Assembly (NCBI RefSeq): GCF_963675165.1
Contig: NC_087377.1
Coordinates: forward strand, 9,131,122-9,195,121
Reading direction: 5' to 3'
From: Halichondria panicea
Lineage: Eukaryota; Porifera; Demospongiae; Suberitida; Halichondriidae
Length of the DNA: 64,000 bases
Positions 23,515 through 34,828 of the stretch are shown here, piece by piece. Under the pieces are notes generated by a model. It did not search any database. It worked only from the letters and a program-made list of their open reading frames with translations, and had not been told where the DNA came from. The position numbers were made by a program, and so were the translations under genes. Position 1 is the first letter of the stretch. Each line of letters starts with the position of its first letter.

Positions 23515-23550
23515 TTCTTGTCCTGTCTGTGGCAATGATACCGCTGTAAT
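23515..23550. repeat. 36-bp perfect match to the CxxC micro-ORF
   Basis: TTCTTGTCCTGTCTGTGGCA and the next 16 bases are identical to the reverse complement of 46854-46889. In that element the segment encodes SCPVCGNDTAV. Here the plus-strand frame reads the same residues and then diverges. It sits about 20 bases upstream of the target site of the 6.4-kb element. Confidence 0.7.
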
Positions 23551-24029
23551 GTATAATTATATATACCGTTTGAATTATGGCGCAATATTAGTGCCAAAAT
23601 TAGAGTATAATATACGTATTTGTATCTAGGGGGTACTCTTTTTGTCAACTGGTATAGAAAATAAACATTCAAGGGTACACTTTTTGTCAACTGGGGTATG
23701 GAAAATATATATTCAGGGGTCTTTTTGTCAACTGGTATAAAAACTGAATATATACACTTATCAGTTTAGGTCCAAAAAATAATTGTTTAGCTACTAAACT
23801 AACTACTCTCTTCTATATAATTTTAAATGTATATACCTGAACTGGAAAGAGTACCCTCAAATAAAAAGAGTACCCCCAAATAAAAAGAGTACCCCCAAAT
23901 AAATCCTAAGGTTAAAGTACATGTACTTTAACCTTTAGTGCACATGCGCAATAAGCTTCAACACGTGGCTCAGTCATAGACCAAAGATACTGTTATCTGT
24001 TAGTCTTCTGTTAGCAGTGTGATCGTGAC

Positions 24030-27000
24030 ATGGCTACTGGAAACCCAAACGGTTATCCATATAATACAGATGGAGTGGAAGCTACGAGAAACTTCTTGAG
24101 GCAGGCTCTTACAAGACTTCCTGAAAGAAGTGCAGGTGTGATTACGTTTATAGTATCATCATTTATATTACGAAGAGTTAGAGCTAGAGGGATTTAACTA
24201 TTGGTCTGTGACCATGCAATAACTAGTGTGTCAAAACTTGTGATGTTAAGAGGGGGGGGGGGGGTCTAAAAATTAATGTCGTAAGAGCTTTGGAAGTACC
24301 CCTAACCTTATAGAGCAAAAATAGTATGCAGCAGAATAAAACTCTCATAAGTGAGAGCATAATATAATCACTTTGGGAATTCACATGCTATGTTTTTGAT
24401 ATGCAGGAAGGGGTGTCCAGCGTCAGCAGATGATGCAACCTGAAAGGAGTGGCCTGCAACCTCTCCAGTTGATGATGCAACCTGCTAATCAAGCACCGAG
24501 TGGTGTTCAACCTCTCCAGCAGATGATGCAACCTGCTAGTGGTGTTCAACCTCTCCAGCAGATGATGCAACCTGCTAATCAAGTGAGTGGTCTGCAACCT
24601 CTCCAGCAGATGATGCAACCTGCTAATCGTGGTGTGCAACCTCTCCAGCATCAGCAGATGATGCAACCTCGCTCGCAAATGCTTGGTCGTAACACTGCGC
24701 AAGTGCAACGGCCATCCTGGATGCAAAGAAAAGGAAAAGGGCCCAAAAAGTCGAAAAAAGTGAAACTTAGCCTTTGGGAGCACGAGTTCATCTGTTTAGC
24801 TAGTTGTGGCCAGTTGACTCCACCTTCGTCAATGGAGAAAATTGATCTAATCAGGGCAGGTCTAGGTCCGAAAAAGATACCATTCCTTGACTTTGGAGAG
24901 CCTTTCGAATTTCATGATGAAATCACCTGTGCATTTCCAAAGTTACGCAACGCTGGTGGCTACGAGTTACTACGCACCCAGCAACACAACAATCGAGAGC
25001 TATTTGTCATTAGCCCACCATCTGGCGGATACACTGCAGAGTATCTGCGTCGTATTGTTGGCCAGGCTAAAGTGTTTGTTAGGCCGATTCAGAAAGACCT
25101 GTCATTGGATCCACTAGTGGACAAAGATGACTTGGTATGCTATTTAGTTGTGTGACTTTTGTGTTATTGTTTACTGGGCATTGTTTATTGTAGGGAATAG
25201 CTCCTGTTGAAAAGTGTATGCACTGCGAGAAGTCAGTACCAATGCACCTGTTGAGAAGCCACATCAAAGCTTGTGTCAGGTAATTTATTAGATTGTGCGT
25301 TAAAACTGTACCAACAACTGTTGTGTATATAGGGATAACAAGTGCTCCCCACCTGAAGCAGGTGAGTGTTCGGAGTATTTACGAAGTGGGGTTACATTCC
25401 TTCTGAGATGGAGGAATTCCTAGAAGATGGTGGCTGCACACGGTCCCCTACTTCTCCAACTGCTCCCCCATTTTCTCCAATAACGCCATGCCAAGGGGTA
25501 ATTTGCTATTGTCTTGTTACATATACGATGTGACTGGCTTACTGTGACTGATGTGTGTTTTAGGCTATCTCAACTGCTACATCAAGTGTTGATTTGTTTG
25601 AAAGTGATGTGTCAGAAGCAATTTCGAGAAGCCTTCAAGATGCTGTAGAAGGGTATGTGTTAGACGTGATTTTTTGGCATATTTATGTACAATATAATTA
25701 TTGTGTGTAGCGTGGAGGAAGAAGTTGACACACTGCAGGATGTAGTGGTGATGTTGCAGCAAAAAAATGGTATCAAGCTTCCGAGTACTGATGAGGAGTG
25801 GGATATGACCCCTCGTTGTAGCTTAGATGTAAGGAGGAGTCATGTGGTTGTTGATGGTGTGAGAGCAGCTGAAAAGAAGCGATTCAATTCTTCTAACCTA
25901 CTTCGGGTATGTTGTTGCAGTACAAGTATATAGTGTAGATACTTGGGTTGGTGTTGAACATTAACATTTCTATAATACTTTCACAGGTTCACTTTGTTGG
26001 TGAAGAGGGTGTTGATACCGGTGGTCCTTCTAGAGAATTCTGGCGTCTGTTTGCCAGTGGTGTTTCTTCTTCTTACTGTGTGTCCAATGATAGCGGTGAA
26101 TGTTTCCTAGACAAGAATGTACCAGCTCTGCAGGTTAGTCCTCGTAGCACTGTGCCTATGATTATAGTTAAATTGAGGCGGGTGTCATGTGTCCACTATG
26201 TTAGTCATACAATTTTATGTTTATGTTGTCTTTTTTTATAGCGGGGTGACTTTAAAGCTATTGGAATGTTGATTGCCATGTGTATTGTGCAAGGTGGTTC
26301 GGGCTTACTAGTACTGCACCCTTCCGTCTACAATTATATTGCTACCGGTCAGTATATTGGACAAGTGGTTAATGACAAGGAAGTTGCAGATTCAGAAGTT
26401 CGGGTTTTGCTAGAGCAGGTAAGGTTGTATATTTATAGTAAGTAAGTACAAGCACTTTTATCTTTAGATTGAGAAAGCAGACAAAGACGAAGACCTTACA
26501 TTTCTATTTGATGACGACAATCCAGACAAGGCTAACGATTCCCTTGTGTGTGAAACTGGATTCCGTAAGGCATTATGTTTGCTGACTGTTAACGATAAAG
26601 ACCACTTGAAGAAAACCTTACGGGACTATCACACTCTCATTAAGACGAAGGCAGAAATGGATCAGCTGTGTGAGGGTTTACAAAACCAGAGTGTTCTGGA
26701 AACAATAATAAAGTACTCTTTTTTGATGAAACCTCTGTTTGTTGCTGAGGCTACTGTTCTCAACAAAGGTATATAAATATAATAGTGTATTTAATTATAT
26801 AGATATCTGTAGCGGGGTGTAATTGTACACCCGTGTACACATCATTAATTGCCTTGTACACATACATAATTTAAGTGTACATTGCTTAATTTCTGTTTTC
26901 TCCTTTAATTGTAGTGTATTTTAAGTCACTTCTGAAGGCCAACTTTTCTTCTGAAACCAATCCTCGAAGGGCTAAAGAAGAGGCTACGTACATGAAGAGG

Positions 27001-27416
27001 CTACGTACATGTTTCTACTAGACTTCATTGAGGAATGTGAAGGTAATTATAATTAATTTATTTTTGTAAGTGACTTATACATTCAACAATACACATTTAA
27101 TTAAGTGGATATTGTTCAAAGGTTGTAGGTTACGGCGGCAATCTTTTTTCCCTTAATTGCAGATCGAGACGTTATTACAGAAAATGGAGAGGTGGTAACT
27201 GTCGAAGACATTCTCATTTTCTTTACAGGAGCGTCAAAAGAGCCTCCTCTTGGATTCCCCACACGACCTGTGCTGACTTTCATTGAAGGACAGCTGGCAA
27301 CAGCCAGCACATGTGACCTTCGTATAAGGATTCCCTTCAAGCATGACAATTATGAACAGTTCAAGCAGTGTTTTGTACTCTCCCTAAAAGGAAACGATGG
27401 CCTTGGCATCCTTTGA
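24030..27416 (+). CDS. HECT-type E3 ubiquitin ligase-like, about 12 exons
   Basis: Exons by GT..AG and phase: 24030-24135, 24407-25134, 25194-25279, 25333-25361, about 25370-25497, 25564-25652, 25711-25906, 25987-26133, 26242-26418, 26468-26768, 26915-27042, 27163-27416. Order: five GVQPLQQMMQPAN-type repeats, a basic KGKGPKKSKKVK run, a CMHCEKSVPMHLLRSHIKAC zinc finger of C2HC (UBZ-like) form, then a HECT domain. The N-lobe starts VHFVGEEGVDTGGPSREFW; the C-lobe has ILIFFTGASKEPPLGF and the catalytic-cysteine block ATASTCDLRIRIP (Cys codon 27312-27314), resembling G2E3-type ligases. HECT enzymes pass ubiquitin from E2 via this cysteine. Damage: a 17-bp tandem duplication (26977-27010) shifts the frame, and the 25333-25497 junction does not keep phase. 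Probably once functional, now likely inactive in this copy. It lies wholly inside the TIR element. Confidence 0.75.
24430..24670 (+). repeat. coding minisatellite, QPLQQMMQPAN repeats
   Basis: Five near-copies of a 39-48-bp unit (CAACCTCTCCAGCAGATGAT core) in the second exon of the HECT gene, giving Gln/Met/Pro-rich repeats. Unit length differs by whole codons, so the frame has been kept. Confidence 0.85.
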
Positions 27417-28050
27417 ACTGAACAGTGACTTTTCATTTTTTGACTCATTTAACCAACCCGTTACTCACTACTTTGCTCAACTGCTAGTGTTCACATCACA
27501 CTCATTTCTCATTAACCGGCCGTTAACTGAATATAATTATGTGCAATTGTCATAAAATTAAAGAGGATGTCAATTAATGGTTATGGAAGCTCACCCCCAC
27601 TCGGTTATAAGTGTAATAATCATAATAAATTATTGTCAGTTTCATACACACAAAGTCACACAACAAATTAATATCTATCTCTAACTAATATGGCTGTACA
27701 CATATTGAATTGTTCTTGCATACACATCTAACCCATACTCAGAACTTAGCTGAACAGGATCAATTTGTATACACAGCTGTTCATAATCGTCACTGGTAAG
27801 AGGTACTCAGGTATATTAAGGACTGGGACCTTCAATTATTGCTGAATCAGCTAAAACGCAGCCACGCCCACGATTTTTAATATGTTTTGTGTGTAAAAAT
27901 TCTGGATAGCTACTTGTCTTTTTTAGTTCTAAAAACGGTGTTCTAAACCTTCCTTTTAGCTCTTAATTCTTAGTGTAGTAGGTAGTTCAAAGGCTTAAGC
28001 AGACACATCCGCTGGGAGAGAGCATCATGTTCTATTTAGAGTAAGTTATT

Positions 28051-29616
28051 GGATCAGGTGTCATATACGGCACCTCGCTAATTAGATTAATAAACGTGTG
28101 GGCGGGAGTGGGCGGGACACAGGAAGCCATGTGCTTGCTTTGACAGGAAGCCATGTGCTTGCTGCAAGTTTACCGCGAAATTGAAGAAGTAGAATACAAA
28201 TTATGTTTTTTTTTGGTGATAGGACCAGTGTTGTTTGGTGGAGTGGCAGGTACATCCAGTATTTAAGACAGAGACACTTGCTGGCATCTACCTGTGATTG
28301 CTCAAGGTATAACCAACCATGAGTTGACTGATAAATAATTAGAAATAATAAAAATCAAGTATTAATTATACACAATGTAGCAGCAACTGATAAATAATAA
28401 TAAAATAAGCAATGTAGCAGCAACTGTTAATAAAAATTAATAAGCAATGTAGCAGCAACAAATTATATACAACCATTCACAATAGGTGTAACATCCCAAT
28501 GTCCGAAAAACCACGACGTGATGTGTCTGATCAAGTTAGTTGGTGGTGCAGGCAATGCAAAACAAGAAAATCAATAAGACACGGAAGTTTTTTTTCCAAA
28601 TCAAAACTAACTCTACAAAAGTGGCTGATGATAATTCACTTATGGGCGTGGGAGTTCCCTGTAACTAGTACCGACCAGCTGGCAGAAGTAGAGAAAAAAA
28701 CTGCGATCGATGTATACCAGTGGTTGAGGGAAGTTTGTTCCGCCAAGCTTGTCAACACACTGTGTATTCTGGGTGGGCCTGGTATAACAGTGCAGATCGA
28801 TGAATCTCTATTCCGACACAAACCAAAGGTGAATTAATATATAAATTATACATTAGTGTACGTTTGTGCTGTACACATACAAACAGCATCACAGGGGAAG
28901 AGCTACAATGCAAGAGATATGGGTGTTTGGTTTGGTAGATACATCGGTAACACCAGCTCTAGGATACATGGAGATTGTGAATGACCGAAGAGCTGTCACT
29001 CTATTGCCTATCATCCAGGCTCATGTAGCTCCTGGAACAACCATTCACTCAGACCAGTGGGCAGCGTACAACAACATGCTTTCTCTTCCCAATGTCAGCA
29101 GTTATTCTGCTGTAAACCACTCACTGCATTTTGTCGACCCCATAACTGGAACACATACCCAGAATGTGGAATCCTACTGGAACCGTGTCAAAACAAAATT
29201 CAAGAGGATGAAAGGATGTGACGGTCATCAACTTCCAAGCTATTTGGATGAATTTATGTGGAGGGAAAGATTTACCACTAGCCACAAGGATGCCTTCAAC
29301 TCCATTCTTGGGGACTGTGTGAGAGTGAGAATGGCACTGAGTTCTTACATCTCTACCATTATTCAACATTATTTAACCAGGATTTTAGTCAGCCATTGGT
29401 ATTATTTAACACTATATAGTCAACCATTGGTATTATTATTTTACTGACTCACTCAGTCACTGTTTTTGGTTATGTAGCCAGATCTTTTCTAACTCTTTGC
29501 TGTGTACATTGATTTTGTGTTGCTAAGGACTTGCACATGACTTCCTGTGTCTCGCCCACTCCCGCCCACACGTTTATGAATCTAATTAGCGAGGTGCCGT
29601 ATATGACACCTGATCC
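28051..29616. mobile_element. nested IS1595/Merlin-like transposon
   Basis: Inverted ends of about 85 bases: 28051-28135, starting GGATCAGGTGTCATATACGG, and 29533-29616, with only a handful of differences. A 21-bp duplication (AGGAAGCCATGTGCTTGCT core) lies just inside the left end. The only gene inside is the IS1595-type transposase. No clean 8-9-bp target duplication was found; similarity seems to extend a little further outward, so the true ends may lie outside these limits. It sits inside the 23576-30001 element. Confidence 0.65.
28223..29447 (+). CDS. IS1595/Merlin-family DDE transposase
   Basis: Exons 28223-28306, 28486-28828 and 28887-29447 join in phase (AG|G, then phase 0). The join makes the zinc-ribbon-like STCDCSRCNIPM ... 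WWCRQCKTRKSIRHGSFF that precedes ISXO2-type transposase domains. All three catalytic acids are present: Asp in VQIDESLF, Asp in TTIHSDQWAAY, and Glu in HTQNVESYW. Other hallmarks are EIWVFGLVD, VNHSLHFVDP and YLDEFMWRERF. Such enzymes cut and paste DNA; in animals they define the Merlin superfamily. Exon 1 needs an upstream partner (it starts in phase 2), which was not identified. No internal stop, so this copy may be active or recently so. Confidence 0.85.
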
Positions 29617-30011
29617 AGTACGGATACACTCAAACTCTAAGCCTGCGCTTTAAATAGAAATACAAGCGAGGTTAAAGTACGTGTACTTTAACCTTAGGAT
29701 TTATTTGGGGGTACTCTTTTTATTTGAGGGTACTCTTTCCAGTTCATGTACGTTTAAAATTATATAGAAGAGTAGTTAGTTTAGTAGCTAAACAATTATT
29801 TTTTGGACCTAAAACTGATAAGTGTATATATTCAGTTTTTATACCAGTTGACAAAAAGACCCCTGAATATATATTTTCCATACCCAGTTGACAAAAAGTG
29901 TACCCCTGAATGTTTATTTTCTATACCAGTTGACAAAAAGAGTACCCCCTAGATAAAAATACGTATATACTCTAATTTTTTGGCACTAATATTGCGCCAT
30001 ATTTGAATAAC

Positions 30012-33000
30012 ATGATCATGGAAACTAATGGGACAAACGTAACTATGAACATCACGATGAAAATATTTTCTGGGATGGTTCAAGTATGTCTACACGAATG
30101 ACTTAAATAGTCATTTTTCCTCAGGGAATATCTCAACTTGTTGACCCCAGTCGTATGATTGGATACAGTCGGGCGGGTATGGTTTGTACACCTAACACGG
30201 AGTTCACTAATGACTCATTTGAAGTCACTCTTCCTGTCGACGCTGACTTTGGAGAAATATTTACGATGTGTGTGCAACTAACCGTTGGGGACTGTATGGA
30301 AATGGCATCGAGAAATTTTATAAGTAAGTCTGTCATTCTAACTCACATTTTAACTTGTTACGCATGTTGTGTTTCCACCCCAGTTCCCGGTCAAAACATC
30401 ACTTTACAGAATGGAGGAATAGTGTTGGATACTAGCTTCACTGCCATCGTGAACCTACCATTAACTGAGTATCGACCAGACCAGCTACAAATTATCATCT
30501 CTTTAACCCCAATGACACTGCACCAGTGGTAGCCGACTGCCCTGCTAGCTACCAGTACACTGTGATGTTCTCAGGTCTTTAACTTATGCCTCCATGGTAC
30601 TAGTTACACCTACACAGTTCGTGTTGTGCGTCGCAGTGACATGACAGATGTAGTGGAACCTTTTGTGGCAGATTTCTTAATTGCAGCTCTCCGTAAGTTG
30701 ACGAGTGGCCAATCTTAAGTAGAATTCCTAAATAAAACTGAACTCCTACAGTAATTATAATTGTTGCCTTGGGCAGGTAAAACGTTTTGTAGAGAACTGT
30801 TACTGATAATATATTTTCCTGATATTTAACTCTGCATGCTCTTTGATTCCACTTATCATTCTTATAGCAACAATGGCCCAACACTCTCCCTCCAACGACG
30901 TCCCCTACCACCAGTGAGCAAACAACCTCATCACCAGGGACGCCTTCAACACAGGGCGGAGGATGTACCAGAGGTTGTATAGCTGGAATCATCGTTGGTT
31001 TTTTATTTGTTCTAGTATTAGTTGTGGTCATCATTGTCGTTGTTCTGTGCTACTGGAACAAGACAAGAAGTAAGTGATTTTTTCTCACACTTAAAATATG
31101 TCTTAGCTGTGAGCCAATCCCTACTGGTTATCAACTAAAACTCCCAGAAGGACATGAGATTCGAGACTATCAACAGGAGCTTGCTGAGCCTGGGATTAGG
31201 GGTGAGAATTACCTCTTTGTAGCTCCAACTGGTAGCGGGAAAACACTTGTAACAGCTATTATTATTGCGGAGCACTGAAAAGGTACAAGCATCGTGTGAT
31301 ATCGCTAAAGTGGTTTTCTTGGTCCACACAAGCCATTCATCAATGTGCAAGTCTACAATCGTATGTCCAAGGGGCTAAGGTAGAATGCATTGGGGGGACA
31401 GTATCGGCATAATAAAGGATGCACTTATCCAATGTGAAATTGTGGTTTGTATGACCAGGAAATTTCTCGATGAGCTAAGTCATGACATGGTCAGATTAGC
31501 TTTACCGTTATACAGAAGCTCAAGCCGACAAAACCAAGTCGTAATGGATGAGTGTCACCATGCACGGAAGTCATCTTTACAAGCACAGCTTATGTTCCAC
31601 TACATTCGTTGCAAGCTCGAAGATTCTTCAGCAGAGTTGCCTCAAATTGTTGGTCTTACAGCTTCACCTGGTGCAGGTGATAATCCAAACTTGGACACGG
31701 CAAAAACAGTTCTGCCTCAACTGGAATAGTCACTGTTCAACAGAATGCGGCCGATTTGGAACAGAACCAACACTTGGCCTAAAAATTGTTTCGAATCGAA
31801 GTCAAAGCGAAACATTTGTGTGCTTGATCAAAGAAGAAATGGTTAAACTTAGGTAACATACACCTTTAAAGACTTCATCTCCTAAATGGTCTCAGAAATA
31901 CGAAACTATCGCTTGTGAAGCCAAGCAGCCACTAGAACTTATAGCAATAATCCAATGTTCAGGGATAAGATTTCTACCCTCAGACTACTGGTTTGCTATT
32001 GCCAAGCTCTGAAAATCTATATGGACTTAAGACAAGAAGATGCCATCAAGGTTCTAGAAGATTTCAAGGACCTACCCGATGAGGACCACAATTCAACAAA
32101 TCATGTGCAAACATTTAAGATAGGCTGGTCTCCACACCCTGACATCTCATCTGAATACACTCCAGCCTGTAGAGAATCCACTCCTACAAAGAGCTAAAGA
32201 ATGCATCAATGAGCAATTTCGAAACAACCCGAAATCACGTGGAGTATATTCTTTGTACATAAAAAACGTCATGCTTATGCTGTTTGCGAATGGCTGCGGA
32301 GCCTCCAATATAATTTTTTGAAGCCAATAGTCATTACAGGACAGGGTAGCAATGGAATGACACATGCAAGCTGATCAACACGTTGCCATGGAAATTTTCT
32401 GGAGTGGAGATAGCAACATCTTAGTGGCAACTTCAGGTGCTGAAGGACTAGACGTTCACGATACTAATTTAAGAGGGGTCAAAAAAGACACTGCGCGGCT
32501 AATAAACGGACGCCTCGTTACGCTGCGCCCCTGAATATTAACACTAGAGATGCTTGATAACTGTATTGTCATAAATAGCAATAATGCTTTGCCGTACGCA
32601 ATTTTTACATTATATACCTATTATAAGTGTGTTTACACCCCCTACAGTACCAATAATGGGGAAGAGGTGGATCCCATGGCCAACATACCGGAATACCCGC
32701 CCACACCTGGATCCGACAAGGTGAATGAGTTACCGTATAGCAGGTATAAGTTATTTTGAGGGTATAAATTGTCGCAGTTTTCTCTGATTAGCATGTACCA
32801 TGGACATTTATAACCACGAATATCAATATCGCATGCATGCAGCAATCAAAAGTTGCTAGTCCACGAAATCCTTTCTAACGGTCTTTCCGCGAAAGTATAT
32901 CCCCTCTAAATCTGAATAAAATAAAAGGTATCTGAAGCTTTTTTATCTCATCCCATTCGTTATCCTGTACACATACTAATTGCAAAGTCTACTTTAATAC

Positions 33001-33375
33001 TTGTGCGGTATAATACAGATGTCTTATGAGAACCGTTTCAATTTTCAATATAATTATTGTCGTTTTTATTGTAATGTTGCTAGCTATAGGACCCTGTGCA
33101 TGTCAACCATGTACAAGCCTCATAAATGAATCACCCAAAACCGTGATGGCACTCAGTCTTTGAGAATTTATTTTGTTATTTTTACCTCCATGCATCAGTT
33201 GGGTCCAGTGTACGAAGATCCTGATGCCTTTAAAGTAGACCCCCACACTCAGGACAATCTTGCCTATGGTCATGTTCAACAGTCAGCTCAATTGAAGGGA
33301 CCGATATACGAGGACATTAAACCAGACCCCTACACCCACGGGAACGTTGCTTATGGACGTGTGCAATTCAATTAA
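30012..33375 (+). CDS. receptor-like gene, 3' exons: FN3-like, TM, ITIM-like tail
   Basis: Exons: up to 30083, 30125-30323 (37-60-base introns), 30384-30692, 30868-31069, and 33199-33375. Extracellular parts are FN3-like (NITLQNGGIVLDTSFTAIVN; TSYTYTVRVVRRSDM). The 30868 exon has a Thr/Ser/Pro stalk and a membrane helix (AGIIVGFLFVLVLVVVIIVV) followed by CYWNKTR. The tail exon reads GPVYEDPDAFKVDPHTQDN then LAYGHVQ, repeated as GPIYEDIKPDPYTHGN then VAYGRVQ and stop. LAYGHV and VAYGRV fit the ITIM consensus. Within 30384-30692 two single-base shifts cancel (AAATT near 30494, CTTTAA near 30579), and phases around 30868 and 33199 do not match, so an exon is missing or the gene is decaying. Its upstream end is cut by the 6.4-kb transposon at 30001. 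It may belong with 7317-10191. Confidence 0.6.
31100..32480 (+). pseudogene. RIG-I-like DExD/H helicase, decayed intronless copy
   Basis: Open pieces in several frames give, in order: EIRDYQQELAEPG and APTGSGKTLVTA (Q region and Walker A, near 31160-31260); KVVFLVHTS-type motif Ia region; VVMDECHHARKSS (DECH box) and LPQIVGLTASPGAGDN (motif III) at 31520-31690; ALKIYMDLRQEDAIKVLEDF (helicase-insert region) near 31990; then NPLLQRAKECINEQFRNNP and SGDSNILVATSGAEGLDVHD (motif V region) near 32390-32470. This order fits RIG-I/MDA5/LGP2 and, less well, Dicer helicases. At least five frame breaks or stops, and no introns, suggest a processed or degraded copy. It lies between the membrane and tail exons of the receptor gene. 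Confidence 0.75.
32481..33198. other. intron or intergenic, no gene seen
   Basis: Nothing recognised. A 69-codon frame (32550-32759) has proline-rich EYPPTPGSDKVNELPYS sequence that might be a small exon, but no family or repeat support was found. Confidence 0.35.
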
Positions 33376-34189
33376 TTTTAAAACAGTGAGTCTATATCAA
33401 TCATTACTTCTGATAACTTTTATTTCTTGTTCACACGTTTTTAGTAGTCTGTACAATTCATGGATTCTCACTTTGCATGTTTCAAGTGTGTGGAGAGCTC
33501 GGAAGCTCGAGTAATGATTTTTGCTATAATAATTAATAAATCCACTGCGATTTGATCGTTAAGTATAGGTAATTTTCGTGGTTGAGCAATAGTCAGTTCG
33601 TGGATCTATATATTTTCTGCTTGGTAAAGGTAAAGGTATAGTCAAGTCGCTTCATTCGTGGTCCAGTGTTTAACCACGAATATTTTTCCCCCCGGCTATA
33701 CCCGGCGGTATAATACCATAATAATTATACATATGTCAAAACTACTGTATACATTTAGGAATGAAAACATGTTAATAAAAATATATACACGTACACTAAA
33801 CAATTACGAACATGCAAGTACCGTATATGCTCGATCAGAGGCCGCACACTTGCATAAAGGTCGCTCTCAAATACATGTACACTGTTGTAGTGTACTGTTG
33901 TGTACTGAAGTGCATGCTGGTGCTCAATAGGAGCATCTAGCAATGTAGATCTTTACCCTTTACAATTTACAATAACTTACTTTTGACTATGAATGATCTT
34001 TACCTGATAATTATTTCTGGTAGAGTCAACCCAACCCTAGCCTCGATTCAAAGCCGATTAAAATACGGCCTGGTACCTATTGCAAGGGTGATATAGTGCG
34101 CATGCTCTTCAAATTACTCGAGTAATCGTACTATGAACGTAAAACCTTAGTAAATTAGACTGTAAATTAGTTCGTTTACTAAGAATAAT
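33376..34189. other. intergenic with a third GTATAATTTTCG MITE copy
   Basis: 33560-33715 carries TATAGGTAATTTTCGTGGTTG, GGTAAAGGTAAAGGTATAGTC and TTAACCACGAATATTTTTCC, as in 3866-4068. Near 34042 a fragment (CCTCGATTCAAAGCCGATTAAAATACGGCCTGG) resembles the left arm of 57862-58421. No gene. Confidence 0.5.
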
Positions 34190-34812
34190 ATTATGTTCCG
34201 TTATACGCCCTTGGCGTATACAGAGAAGAGGGCATGCAACTCGCCCAATTCTCAGAATCATCCGACTTCGTATTGAGCTATTTTTAGAACTGCCCACAAA
34301 ACGCCCACGCGTAATCTTTGACCGCACAAGGTAAATCAAAGTCTTTTTTATATCTGTGCTAGCTAGCTAGCTCGATTGCAGCATAGTAAAACTAGTTCTC
34401 AGCAGCAGTATGGCTCGTACTAGCAGTGTCAAAGGCAAACCATCCAACAGTTGCAACTCCAAGAAGATGAAACCTAGGTACAATAAACCTGTCTTCCTGA
34501 GTCTCTGGTACTTCTTAACAATGCGCTCAGCACTTAACTTCCCGCTCAAAGGGGTTGTCTTGGACCTGGTTGGACTAGGACTGGTCATGACACTTCTCTA
34601 AAATAATACTCCACTGTTAGCTAGCTAGCTAGCAAAGGCTAGGCAGCTCTGATGTACACGCCCATAATTATAACTCCGTAAACAACACCGCCCACTTGTT
34701 CACGTCCGTATACTGGATTCTATTTTTAGCATATCCGGTCTCTGATACGAAGTCGGATGAGTACATAGGGTACATAGTGAGTTGCATGCCCTCTTCTCTG
34801 TATACGCCCTTG
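34190..34812. mobile_element. TIR element related to 15255-15700
   Basis: Left GCGTATACAGAGAAGAGGGC and ATGCAACTC; right GAGTTGCATGCCCTCTTCTC and TGTATACGC. Further in, ATCCGACTTCGTATTGAG is mirrored by GATACGAAGTCGGAT. A CCCTTGG piece of the right end also precedes the left end, so the left border may be rearranged. Contains a 63-codon frame (34410-34601) without motifs. Confidence 0.7.
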
Positions 34813-34828
34813 GTAATACTTTATCTCC

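Larger units (their letters stand above)
23576..30001. mobile_element. 6.4-kb TIR transposon carrying a HECT gene
   Basis: Terminal inverted repeats of about 330-360 bases: 23576-23936 and 29670-30001, beginning TATGGCGCAATATTAGTGCC. TTTGAAT flanks both ends (23569-23575, 30002-30008). Each TIR contains several TTTTTGTCAACTGGTAT and AATAAAAAGAGTACCCCC units and ends in a palindrome (GGTTAAAGTAC.TGTACTTTAACC). Cargo: a HECT ligase-like gene at 24030-27416 and, nested, an IS1595/Merlin-like unit at 28051-29616. Which protein mobilises the outer element is unclear: it may be a gene lost here or the nested transposase. TIR conservation (more than 90% by eye) suggests a fairly recent insertion. 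Confidence 0.85.

Noticed and set aside
24388..24783. 131-codon minus-strand frame opposite the HECT gene
   Set aside because: Antisense of the QPLQQMMQPAN repeat array; leucine/histidine-rich only because of the repeat.
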